Positions 1 to 10,900 of a DNA stretch of 64,000 nucleotides are shown piece by piece (position 1 is the stretch's first letter; every line of letters begins with the position of its first letter). Position numbers and translations under genes: made by a program. The notes under the pieces are model-generated. The model did no database searches, had not been told where the DNA came from, and saw nothing but the letters and a program-made list of their open reading frames with translations. The stretch comes from Salvator merianae (Eukaryota > Chordata > Lepidosauria > Squamata > Teiidae): NCBI GenBank assembly GCA_003586115.2, contig QVOM02000034.1, forward strand, positions 140,401,846 to 140,465,845, in the 5' to 3' direction.

Positions 1-139
1 ACCTCAAGGCTCAGCTCTTTCACCCAGTGTCACCCCCCCTTCTCCTGAGTGTTCCTAAAAGAAAGAAATTAATTAATTAAATAAAGGGAAGTAATTCTAT
101 TATCAAGATAATAATATTATTAGTAAGGAGGAGGAGGAA

Positions 140-1480
140 ATGGGGGGAATCACACATAAGGAGGCTGCCATCCTACTGGGGATTTCTCCTGTGCTCTGCT
201 TTCAGCCTTCAGAAATCCCCTCCATGGATCAGGAACCAGCAGTCCCATCTTCCTCAGCGGGGCTCAACTCCCCATCTCAGGACCCTTCGGCTCCACCCAC
301 CTTCTCTTTCTCTGGCATGGAAGCCTCCATGACCCAGTTCACTAATGCTTTGGTGGACTCCTTGATGGGCTCCTTTCATGCAATTCATGTCAAATCAGGG
401 TGCTCCGACTGTCCAGAGCCTTCTGTCAACCTCACATGAGCCTACCTCACAGGGCTCCACTTCTACAGCTCATGTAGGCAAGCATCTAAAACAAACACAA
501 GTACCTAGCGTCCTCAGCTTGGGAGCCACCCAGCAAGAAGAAAGTCCCTTCCAGGCTGCGTCAGGGACCTTCCTTGGACAAGTCTGATCACCTTTCTTCT
601 GACAACGGGGCATCACAGGTTCTTGAGGATGTCAAGGTCTCGGAGGGCGAGCTGTCCTAAGACTCCAGCGATCTTTCAGATGTAGAGCCACAGCAGCATA
701 CTCCAGTCCGCCTCTTTGATCCAGAATGGTTTTCTAGGCTAGTCCAAAAGGCTTCGTCCTGCCTTGAGCTACAGCTCCCCACCCCAGCTCCAGGAGCTTC
801 CTCTTCTTCTCAGGCAGCAGCGCTCCTGCTTCCTCCATGTAAGTCATCAGATAGTTTACCCATTCCAGATCTATTCCAGGATATGGTATGGACAGAATGG
901 GAAACCCCATCTAAACCTCTCAAGCTGCCACCCCATCCCGAAAGTGGTTTGGTGCTGACCCTAGGTCACAGGACATGTGGTCTGTATCATTGCTAGATGC
1001 CCTGATGGCTGGAATTGTCTCAAGTCCGCCCTTGCTTCTGGTGGAGACTGCTCGCTGAAGGACCATGCAGACAGGAAAATTGAGACCTCCCTACAAAGGA
1101 ACTTCAAGGTGGGTTCCCTAGTCATGCAGACCTTGTATCACTTTTCTTCCGGGTGGCACTCGTGGGCTGACCAGATCCTCACCTTGGAAGACTTGCAAAC
1201 AGCAGTCAAAACTCCACTCAAGGACATTAGGAAGGTTCTCGCCCTGACAGCGGATCCAGCCTTGGACTCCGTGTCCCTTTCGGCCTGGGCCCTGGCTCAA
1301 TCGTTCTCAGCTCAAAGAACCTTATGGCTAAAATTCTGGTCAGTGGACATTAAGACTTGTAACAACCTCACATCAAAGCCCTTCAGGGGAAAGAAGTTAT
1401 TTGGGGACCACGCCCTAGACCCAGTCCTGGTCAAAATCCAGCTCAAGAAAAAAGCAATGCCCTTTTTCAGGTCATAGCAA
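140..1480 (+). pseudogene. DIRS gag-like region, broken
   Basis: Several overlapping short frames replace one long one. The best block is 977-1477, 166 codons, whose middle part has the LSAWALAQSFSAQRTLWL stretch followed by a short block around FGDHALDPVLV. In DIRS gag proteins a similar alanine/leucine helix, a basic-tryptophan segment and an LFG motif occur in this order. Upstream, 140-439 is serine and proline rich, as the gag N-terminus often is. Frame changes fall near 430, 590 and 960. The call rests on position upstream of the RT and on these short resemblances; the element type itself is much surer than the exact gag limits. Confidence 0.6.
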
Positions 1481-1899
1481 CTTAGCAGAGAAGGGAAGGA
1501 TCTCAGAAGATGTTCCTTTTGTCCCTTTCAGAACACAACTGCCAGACAGCAGCCATTTCACCCCCGGGACAGCTTCTCTCAGCAGCAACCCAAATCCCAA
1601 TGGCCAAGATTTAAGAGATGCTCAATTCAATCCTACAATCATCAACAATGAGGCAATAGGAACCCTAAACAGATCTGACTCCTACTTCCGGGTGGGCGGT
1701 AGGTTATCAGATTTCTCCTCTCACTGGTTTACCTCAGTCAAGGATGCTTGGGTCCTGAGGATTATTTCCTCTGGCTACTCCCTTGAGTTCGTGCCCCCCT
1801 GACCAATTCTTAGCCTCACCCCTCCCTAGGGATAAATCCATACAGAAGGCTGTCTGCCAGGCTATCAGAAATCTCCAGGAGCTAGAGGCCATTGAACAG

Positions 1900-3480
1900 G
1901 TGCCCCCTTCCTAGCGGGGCACCAAGATCTACTTGATCTTCTTTGTGGTCCTCAAGAAATCTGGTGACTGGAGGTCGATCCTGGACCTCAAATTTGTCAA
2001 CAGCTTCCTCAAACAGTTTTGTTTCAGGATGGAAACTCTGGCTTCCACCAGGGCATGCCTTCAAAGCCAGGACTTTTTATGTTCCTTGGATCTTTCGCAA
2101 GCCTATTTCCACATCCTGATCCAGGAATCCAGTCACCATTTTCTTCGTTTCTTGATTGAAGACCAGCACTGGCAATTTAGGGCATTACCATTCAGTCTAG
2201 CCTCAGCCCTCAGGGTCTTCACCAAGGTCTTGTCTTCCTTGTTGGAGGTTCTTAGGCTGGAGAGGATAGGGGTATTCTCTTATTTAGATGATATTCTTTG
2301 TAGGGCATCCTCCTTTTCCTCTGCCTCTCAACAGCTATCCAGAGTGTGTCATACCCTGGAGACACATGGTTTTGTGATCAACAGAGACAAAAGCTTTCTG
2401 CTGCCATCCCAGCGGATCCTACATCTGGGCACCCTTATTGACATGAAACGTTTTGACATCAGGCCTTCCCCTGAACGGACAGAGCACCTCACATCTGCAG
2501 TAGTCAGAGTTGTCTCCTCGCCGGCCCCATCGGTCCTGGAGCTGGTTGCCCTCCAGGGCCAAATGTTGTCCACCATCAACCTTCACCCTTGGGCAAGGTT
2601 CCACAGCAGGAGTCTACAGTGGTTCCTCCTTCCCCTCACTCCTTTAATAGACAAAAGGGTCAAGAAGCGAGTCATTCTACCTGCCCCAGTAAGATCCTCC
2701 CTCTGCTGGTGGGCATCCACCATGACCTTGGAGACAGGCATTCCCATAGCCTCCCCTTCAAGGGTCACCGTCACCACTGATGCCTCCCTCACGGGTTGAC
2801 GGGGGACACTGTTGATCGGACTGAGCACAAGGATCCTGGACTCTCGTGGACCAGTCTCACTCCATTAATTGGCTTGAGCTAAAGGCAATCTTCTTGGCCT
2901 TATAAGCTTTCGAGGGGTCCGTGACGGGACAGCACGTCCTCATCAGAACGGACAACATAACAGCTAAGGCCGACATATCTAGGCTAGGGGGGAACCAGAT
3001 CAAAGTCCCTCTTCTTCCTAGTCACTGAAATCTTCAACTGGGCGGAGTCTCACTTTTTGTCCCTATCTGCGATGCACCTTAAGGGCGAATTCAACGTGAT
3101 CGCGGACACACTGAGCTGCCAAAGTCTATCCCCAGCGGAATGGGAGTTATGCCCAGACATTTTCTTGCAGATTGTCCAGAGTTGGGGATCCCTGGTAATC
3201 GACCTCTTCGCAACCTCCAGGAACTGCAAACTGACGAGCTTATTCTCACAATTCTGCAACCCAGAAGCCTGGGGATGGAAGCCCTCTCCCACCCCTGGCC
3301 TCAGGGGCTCCTGTACGTGCCCCCCCCGATACCCCTTCTGCTTCGTAAGATCCAGGAAACCCATGCGAAAGTCATCCTAGTGGCACCTCTCTGGCCGCGG
3401 AGAGCTTGGTTTCAGGGGATCCTGAAGTTGGCAGCTGCCCCTCACTTCCGTCTACCAGCCAGGAAGGACCTCCTCTCCTA
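1900..3480 (+). pseudogene. DIRS reverse transcriptase / RNase H region, broken
   Basis: The open stretch 1933-2799 (288 codons) carries RT blocks in order: a GDWRSILDLKFVN segment, the DLSQAYFHI block, a RALPFSL segment and the catalytic YLDDIL at 2281-2298. This matches DIRS and Ty3-like RTs. A stop at 2797-2799 interrupts it. Downstream frames carry an RNase H-like tail (HLKGEFNVIADTLS near 3075-3115) and then DLFATSRN and a VAPLWPRRAW segment near 3385-3410, which in DIRS elements precede the recombinase. The frame changes more than once between 2800 and 3480. The RT catalytic aspartates are both kept, but the protein cannot be made whole. Confidence 0.85.
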
Positions 3481-3669
3481 AGGGGAAGTCCTCCACCCCG
3501 ACCCCCTCTTCTTCAAGTTGACTGCCTGGAGGCTCAAAGGTTAGGACTCTCCTGAACAGGCGTCCTGCAGTTGGCAGTCATGACAGTCCTGTCAGACAAG
3601 AGGCCCTCCACCATCTGGATCTATAATATTACCTGAAGATCCTTCTGCAGGTGGGTCAGGTCAACCCGA

Positions 3670-4585
3670 GTGGATCCTCTAGAGGCTTCCCCCTTGGAAG
3701 TCCTCTCCTTCCTCCAGAAGGGCAAGGAATTGGACCTCCAGAACAACACCCTCAGGAAGCAGGTCAGCACCCTGGCCTGCATCTTGGATGTGGGTTCTTC
3801 ATCCTCCCTGGCCTCCAACCCTCTACTCAGAAGATTTCTGAAGGCAGTCCGTCTCTCTTCAGGTCCAGTTGTCCACCGTTTTCCCTCCTGGAAACTCAAC
3901 AAGGTCCTTCTGGCCCTCACCTCTGCACCGTTTGAACCCCTCATGGACAACTCTCTTCCGCTCCTGTTGTACAAGGTGGCCTTCCTGGTCACCATCACTT
4001 CAGCTAGAAAGGTCTCTGACATTACTGCACTGACTATGGACCCAGCCTGCCCAACCTTCATACCAGACTCTGTCATCTTTTGCATTCCGCCTGACTTTTA
4101 CCCCACGGTAGATTCAGCCTTTAACATGAATGCGGAGATTCACCTCCTGTCACTCTGCCCCAATCCAACACATCAATTGGAGAAACTGTGGCACTGCCTA
4201 GACATCTGTCATGCCCTCAGGATTTATCTGCGATGGACAGAGAGTTTTCGTCTTTCACCCTTGTTTGTCCTTTTTCATCCCAGGAAGAAGAGATGCAAGG
4301 CCTCCTCAGCCTCTATTGCCTCTTGGATACGTGAATGTATCCACACAGCCTACAGGCATCTTGGCCTTCTGGTTCCAGAGAACATCTTGGCCCACTCCAC
4401 TCAGTCCATGGTGGCCTCCGTAGCCCTGTCAGCTCAGGCATAGATAGGAGAAATCTGCAGGGCAGCCACATGGAGAGTCCCCTCTACCTTCTCCAGACAC
4501 TATGGGCTTGACACGTGGTGGTTAGCAGAGGCATCCTTTGGCAGACAGGTGCTACAACAGGTTGTGATGGCAGATGCTCTCTAGT
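3670..4585 (+). pseudogene. DIRS tyrosine recombinase, inactivated
   Basis: The open part (3670-4443, 257 codons) has the recombinase segment with TSARKVSDITAL, which holds the first catalytic arginine. Near its end the usual HxxR box reads HSTQ, with His at 4393-4395 and Gln at 4402-4404. An in-frame TAG at 4441-4443 follows. The same frame continues with TFSRHYGLDTWW, whose Tyr would be the nucleophile, and ends near 4582. So the second catalytic arginine is replaced and a stop separates the nucleophile from the rest. The DIRS family uses this enzyme to insert circular DNA without target duplication. Confidence is high because three separate recombinase boxes appear in the right order. Confidence 0.85.
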
Positions 4586-4655
4586 TTCCGCCTGAGGTGA
4601 GTCAGCTTGGGTACATCCCATTATTGGCATTCCTCCCGAAAGAAGACTTAGGAGA

Positions 4656-4712
4656 ATGTTGGATACGTACCGTGAAAAGGTCTTTCTCTAAGTAGAAAGA
4701 GGGAGGAATGCA
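4656..4712. repeat. Left arm of DIRS 3' inverted repeat
   Basis: This arm begins ATGTTGGATACGTACCGTG and runs through AAAGGTCTTTCTCTAAG. Its reverse complement is found at 5024-5080 with only a few mismatches. In DIRS elements the terminal repeats and an internal complementary region lie at the 3' end and take part in making the circular intermediate. Confidence 0.85.
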
Positions 4713-5023
4713 GGGCCTCCCATCACTAGGAAGCCAGCCACCCATCTCAGGGCTACGTCAAGTCATTAACTTTGTCAAGTCTTCTCTCCCTCTGGGCATA
4801 CCCTCTCCTCAGACCCTACAGGGATCCAGTTTTTCGTTTTCTTTGTTTTTTCCTTCACTGTTACGTTTTGTTCCAATTAAGTTTCAGTTCCTGTCTCTGA
4901 TATTTGAAGTTCTAGTCCCCTCAACAAACTGGGGTCCTCGTGCCTCCCAGAGGCCTTTTATGTAAGGGTGGGCTAGTGCCCTCTGGCATCAAGTAAGGGT
5001 TGGGAGGAGGCGCAACCCATTGT

Positions 5024-5080
5024 TGCATTCCTACCTCTTTCGACTTAGAAAAAGACCTTTTCACGGTAAGTATCCAACAT
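5024..5080. repeat. Right arm of DIRS 3' inverted repeat and element end
   Basis: Reads TGCATTCCTACCTCTTTCG at its start and ends ACGGTAAGTATCCAACAT, the reverse complement of 4656-4712 apart from a few changes. The sequence after 5081 is a different repeat (L2-like LINE), so this arm probably marks the element's right end. The 311 bases between the arms hold no recognisable coding sequence. Confidence 0.8.
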
Positions 5081-5084
5081 GTCT

Positions 5085-5960
5085 TTCCACAAGGATACCA
5101 TAGTCAGTGTGATAATAAGCCACAGATAGGTCAAGGACTGCCAAAAGGGTAACAGTCTCTCTCTTTCTCCCATCATAGGTAATTTGTCAGGGCAACCAAC
5201 ACAATTTTAGTACTATGGCCAGGCCTAAAGTCAGATTGGAAATGGTCCAGATACTCTGTTTTATCCAGGCATGCCTGCAATTTTAACATGGCTACCTTCT
5301 CAAGCACCTTGCAGAGGAATAGAAGATTGGTTTTGGGGGGAATAAACACCTCTGGATCCAGTGTAGTCTTTTTAAGGGTACTCACAGCACCTTTTTACGT
5401 GCTGGTAGAACCACACCTTCCTCCAGTGAGGCATTAATCACTCACTGGATCCATTCTGATGGTTCTCTGCTACATGTTTTAATGAACCAAGACAGGCAAG
5501 CGTCAAGAGAAATGTTGGTAGTTGAACACCTGCAAGCAGCTTGTCCACATCATCAGTCTCCAAGAATGGAAACTGATCTCACAGCATGACTAGATGATTC
5601 TCTAAGGATCTCCATATTTTCATTCCCCAAGGCTGTGTCCATTTCCAAGGGGATCTAAGAAATTTTGTCCTCTGTGTGCCTGGAAAACTTGCCACAGTTG
5701 TCCTTGGAAAATATAGGGGGGCAGCTCCCTCAGGGAAAGGAACAAGTCTCTGTACCACCTAAAAGAGATCAACTGAACACAGTGAAGGTAGTGAAGTAAG
5801 AGCTCTTTGCTACTACCACTGTGCATGGTAGGCATGATAATTTTTGCCAGCTTTGCTCCAACAGTTGACCCGTCTGTTTCATCACCCACAGCTCATCTGA
5901 AAACCAAGCAGATCTGTGGGCGCCTGCAGACACCTCAGGAGCAATCTCATCAAGAACACT
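5085..5960 (-). mobile_element. L2-like LINE fragment, minus strand
   Basis: Read on the minus strand, 5385-5173 carries an RT segment with KVLEKVAMLKLQACLDKT, YLDHFQSDFRPGHST and LVALTNYL. It is the same family as the longer copy at 41455-43998, which has the matching FLGKILERAVAFQLQ and YLDPFQSRFRPRYG. The frame at 5889-5620 corresponds to the segment upstream of the RT in that longer copy. The fragment lacks both ends and is full of indels. Confidence 0.7.
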
Positions 5961-6078
5961 GGATATCTTCTGAGTTACAAAGGACCTGTTTGCACTTGCT
6001 ACTAGTTAAATGCATCCACGCCTTGCTGAGGCCTGAGCAGCTGGGAGCGGGCCACAGCTGCTCCCAATCACTACTACC

Positions 6079-6104
6079 TGTGGAGCACTAATTAGTGCTC
6101 CACA
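6079..6104. repeat. Perfect 26-bp palindrome
   Basis: The bases TGTGGAGCACTAA are followed at once by their exact reverse complement, with no loop. An independent 10-bp stem follows directly at 6105-6141. No gene or known terminator is near, and the pair could be the junction of an old DNA transposon. Confidence 0.9.
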
Positions 6105-6141
6105 ACCTTACCAGGAGGTGATAACTTCCTTCTGGTAAGGT
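6105..6141. repeat. 10-bp inverted repeat with 17-nt loop
   Basis: ACCTTACCAG at 6105-6114 is the reverse complement of CTGGTAAGGT at 6132-6141. It abuts the 26-bp palindrome, making two consecutive stem structures. Confidence 0.85.
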
Positions 6142-7912
6142 GCATTTGCATGTACCTGGCGTCGTGGCGTCCAGGCTGGTGCAATGCGCTGTTAGTGCAT
6201 GTGCGATTGCCCAATTGGACCTGATTGCCCAATCGTGCAGGCCTGATCAGGTGATCATGCCTGTGTGCGTCTGCATGCTGCGTGGCGCTACCAGTTGCCA
6301 TGGTAGCAGCCGCTGGATACTTCCTGGCTGCTGTCATGGCAAGGATCGGGCATGGCTACTGGCATTCGCAGTGCTTCAGGTAAGGTTTCTGGCCACACAG
6401 TGTAGACAGTGTCTGTGCTGCATGGTCCATTCCACCTTAGAATGGGATAATTATTCTATCTCAGAATGAGATAATTAATTGCATAGAGAAGTGGCTAGTG
6501 TTTTGTTTCAAAGGGTTTTCTGCTTGCAGTTAGATTCTAATAAGCTATAATTGGTCTAGACTTGATTCTAAACCTAGTGATGCCCTCCACTCAACTTGAA
6601 ATATCTAGGCCCCACCTGGGCACTGTACTGACTATGCTCAGGATCCTGTTTTGATGCTCTCAATCCAAACTGTTCCTGTTCTTCAGCCAGAGGTCTATAC
6701 TAAATAAAATACCAAGCAGGGAAAAAGATATTCTTCTTCAGGTCAGATCCTGACTCTTTGTAGTTTTGATAGAAGGAAATTAACAAAGAGAAGAGGAAGA
6801 CTCAGCTGCAAGTTGTTGAATTGATTCACAGAACATGCTAAGAGCAGACATGCCACTACAAGACATTATACATGATGCATAGATTCTTGGGTCTCACAAG
6901 CATACAATCTATCCCCACAACAGATTAAGCATCTGGGATACTGTAGCAACAGAAGAGTGCAAAAATGGTTTCTGAAAGGAGTAACACTTGCTCGGCAGCC
7001 AAGAATAGGAAAACGCAGATGGTTCTCACCTGACGCCCAGCAAGGGGGAGAGTCTGATTTCTTCCCACCTCCATGGGTTCTATCTGGAGCAAAAGGCAAT
7101 AGAGAGGAGGGAGAAAAACCCACACGCTCTAGTGATTTCAGCTGAGCAGAGAGCTGCAGAAGACAGTGCTGGAACAGCAGGTATCTTCAGATTAGCTTTG
7201 GAGGAAGAGCGCAGAGTAGAAGCTACCAGCCAATAACTCAGTGATTTCAGCAGAGTGAGGAGAAGACTGTGGAGCCCAAGTATACAGCACTGTGGGGTCT
7301 TGTCAAAACGGAGAAACTTTTATACTTTTTTGGGATACAAGGGCAGGAATTTGGGGAACTCCTTCAAAAGTGCTAAAAGTGACAGATCATGATTTTAAGT
7401 ATGATCATGTATGCTTTTTTGTAACAGGGCAAAAGTTCACACTAATCAGCGGGGAAACAATCAGCTGGGCAAATTCTATAGATTACCCTGATAACAAAGA
7501 TAAATGTTGCAAGTCTTACCCTGAGGTTTTGGCCAAGCCTACCAGGTGAACATATCAACTGTGGCCAAACTCAATCAGATGTTCGTCAAGCCATGGGGCT
7601 AGTTTGATTAAAAGAATTCTGTAACACTGTAGCTATCTTTTGTATTGCCCAAAACAATCCTTGTAGCTCCGGCTGTTGTTCATTTTGCAAAGACTACAGT
7701 GTAGCAAAGGGGGAGCTGTTGCCCAAGTTTTAAACCAACGTGTTTTTCCTTTCCAAGATGGCCTAGGTAATGTAACCCATGGAACATTGTGGTCCCTACT
7801 CTCCTAGAGCCTCCAGTATAGTGCATTGATTGCATGTACACTTGCACTGTATACGTGTATAATGGCAGCATATTTAGCAAAATTAGTAACACTACCTTTT
7901 GGTTTGTTTCAG
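6142..7912 (+). other. TMCO1: Rest of TMCO1 intron 1, no gene recognised
   Basis: The first 330 bases are relatively CpG-rich, and the rest is ordinary AT-rich intron sequence. Open frames here are short (up to 85 codons) and resemble no family I know. TMCO1 exon 1, expected to encode about 23 residues of the first membrane segment, was looked for and not found between 1 and 7912, so it is taken to lie before the window. The stretch ends with a pyrimidine tract and AG at 7911-7912. Confidence 0.6.
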
Positions 7913-7990
7913 GTATAACATGGGTACTAGTTTATAGAACAGACAAGTACAAACGACTCAAAGCAGAAGTGGAGAAACAGAGTAAAAAAT
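7913..7990 (+). CDS. TMCO1: TMCO1 exon 2
   Basis: Starts after TTTGTTTCAG and completes a split glycine codon, then reads [19 protein letters not shown] and the start of the coiled coil. It ends with the first base of a leucine codon before donor GTAAGT at 7991. Its 78 nt keep phase 1 at both ends. Confidence 0.97.
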
Positions 7991-10900
7991 GTAAGTGCTG
8001 CCTCAAGGCATTCGGCTTGCTTAATGACATTTGGATTCTAGGTATTATCTATGATATTTATCCTATCCAAGAGTAGCAGTTCTGCAAGCCTCCAGGTGCA
8101 GTGAAGGCATTAAATTATGATCAAGACATATAATGAAGGAAATATATCAATATTAATTTGATTAATTACACAAATTACACAATTACACAAATATTGGGCC
8201 TGCTTTAGTAAAAGCAAATGCTGTGTGAAGTTTTACTGTGTTTAAAAGATAAAAAGCAGTAGCAGATAAAGCAACCTTCTCAGGGATTAAAGAATGTAAA
8301 CTATCTGTTGTTACTACAAAATGTACCGGAATATGCTAGTTTTCATGCTCCATTGTTTTTAGTTTGACGCTTAACCTAATAACACATGCAGACTCGGTGT
8401 CTAGGTCACTCACGAATCTTAGATAGGACAGGAACTTATACCATTTTTTCTGGATGTTTGGAATGTTACTTTTGATTGGATGGAGAGCAAAGAGTGTATA
8501 AAAGCAACTACAATTTATCAGCAAACCACCGCACTTATCTCTGTGAGAGGAGTGTTGGTCCTTTTTGGCCAAAAAGTACTTTGTCTGTGTCCTTATTTCT
8601 GAAGTTTCTTTTCTGTGAAAGTTAGAGTTTCTTTCTACAGCTCCGCTTTTACCTGGGCTTTGGGAATTGGCAACAATTCTTGGGGGCTCGTCCCGGATTT
8701 GCAGCACGGACCCATCACAGCCTCAGCACAGCTCAAAAGGGACACTGATGCCAGCATTTGGGATGGATTTCTCCCCTGGTCTCCCTTCAGAGAAGGTGCC
8801 TGTGACTGCTTTGGGGTAAGAGTTAGCTGTGAAACTCCTGGCAGAAAAGAAGGGACAGAAAGAGAGTATTCCATCTGGAAGCTCTCTGGGAATTATGTGG
8901 TTTTTACTAGAAAAAGGGTCAGCTGGCAGTTAATAAAGGAAAGGAAAAGGTTCCCTCACTTGTGCACAAGGGAGTGGCCGGTATATAGAAATAGGCTAGC
9001 TGGGGAAAAGAGTTGGCCATGGTAATCATTTGACTTTGTACCCTGGAAGGGGTCCATAGCCAAGGTATATAGACTATCCAGTGTTTGTGGAGATACCACA
9101 GTGGGATACTTAGAGGACATGTTTGGGATGGTTATTAAGCTTTGCTCCCTTAATCAGTGTCTCCTTGGGGATTGCAATCCCAGGGAAAGGCAGAGGCGCC
9201 GAAGGTTCTTCTGCAGTTACTCTACTGATGAAGATCAGGGGAAGCCCACAGGCTTCAGGGGACACTGGGGAAGGGAGTAAAACAAAAGAAAAAACAACAA
9301 AGAAAACCTGTTTTCCTTGACAGGTGTTCCCCTAAGGGACTGTGATCCCAGGGATGATTCTCCCCCTTCCTATTTTAAAGAGGAAGGGCGGAAGCGAGTT
9401 GTCTTATGATCCCGAGTTCCTACTGCACCCCCAAATGGGGATGAGGGAGGAACACAAGTATTGAGCCTGAGAAAGGCCAGGAGATGGGATTTGGGGGTAA
9501 CTCAGCTGACTCTGCTGATTATGAGGATCGGAAAAGCCTACAGGCTTTGGGAGACCCTGAGAAGGAAAAATAAACAAAGAAAAACTTGAATACTTTGCTG
9601 TTGCTGTGCATTTTACATTTCATGATTATATGACGTATTTTGAAGTTTTTTATTTGTATCTTGCTGTATCTTGTGTATGGTTTAATGTTTTTGTTTATTC
9701 TTAGTATTAAGTTGCAGATTTTATTGGAAGTGTGGTATACAAATAGACATACATACATACAACAACAAGAATAAAAGATACCTCCTTGGAGGGGGGGACT
9801 GAGCCAACCGATAAATTTTTAGCCATTACAGATTTTTGCTTTGGAGCAGAAAATAAAGAAAAAGAAGAGGAAATACTAACAGGAGGATTTTAGAATGATG
9901 ACAATGGTGGCTGTGCAGGTTGGGAATGTATAGAGGATGTCGGGGAGGACAGTGGGGTGCGAGTGCTGTTCTTTTCATGGGACACTGCTTTGGGGTGCAG
10001 TTGTCTTTCTGCCTTTTTCACCTCCCTCAAAACCAAAGGTTTAACAAGCAGGAGTATATGTGGGGGCTTGCACTGGCTTGATGGCAGCAATAATGAAAGT
10101 ACCCCGGGGTCGAAGACTGCTGCAGTTTGTGTCTCTTGCTTCTTTTCCAGTGTAAAATCAATGAATTCTACAGACGACACAAAGCTAGGAGGGGTTGCTA
10201 ACACTAGGGAGGAGAAGGAGAGGATTCAAAATGATTTGGACAAGCTTGAACAGTGGGCTGAAACTAACAGAATGACATTTAACAGGGAGAAATGCAAAGT
10301 TTTACACCTAGGTAAGAAAAATGACAATATCCAATACAGAATGGGAGGAATCTCGCTGAGCAACAGTACATGTGAAAAGGATCTGGGTGTACTAGTAGAT
10401 CACAGATTAAACATGAATCAACAGTGTGATGCAGTTGCAAAAATAGCAAACACCATCCTGGGCTGTATCAAGAGGAGCATAGAGTCTGGATCACGAGAAG
10501 TAATTATCCCTCTTTACTCTTCCTTGGTCAGACCTCATCTGGAGTATTGTGTCCAGTTCTGGGCACCCAGTTTAAAAAAGACATTGACAAACTGGAAAAG
10601 TTCAGAGAAGGGCTACCAAAATGGTGAGCGGTCTGCAAACCATGTTGACAAGCTTGAACAGTGGGCTGAAACTAACAGAATGACATTTAACAGGGAGAAA
10701 TGCAAAGTTTTACACCTAGGTAAGAAAAATGACAATATCCAATACAGAATGGGAGGAATCTCGCTGAGCAACAGTACATGTGAAAAGGATCTGGGTGTAC
10801 TAGTAGATCACAGATTAAACATGAATCAACAGTGTGATGCAGTTGCAAAAATAGCAAACACCATCCTGGGCTGTATCAAGAGGAGCATAGAGTCTGGATC

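Larger units (their letters stand above)
1..5081 (+). mobile_element. Decayed DIRS-like tyrosine-recombinase retrotransposon, 5' end possibly outside the window
   Basis: The segment reads in order a gag-like region (about 140-1480), a reverse transcriptase with a YLDD box and RNase H-like region (about 1900-3480), a tyrosine recombinase (3670 to about 4585) and, at the 3' end, a 57-nt inverted pair (4656-4712 and 5024-5080). That order and the use of a recombinase instead of an integrase are the hallmarks of the DIRS order of retrotransposons, which occur in reptiles, amphibians and fish. All reading frames are broken by stops and frame changes, so the copy is dead. It lies in what should be TMCO1 intron 1, because TMCO1 exon 2 follows at 7913. 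The left boundary cannot be seen. The right boundary is placed where the second inverted arm ends and an L2-like LINE fragment begins. Confidence 0.85.

Noticed and set aside
1..7912. TMCO1 exon 1
   Set aside because: No frame with the expected short hydrophobic N-terminus ending in a split Gly codon and a donor was found, so it is taken to lie left of the window.
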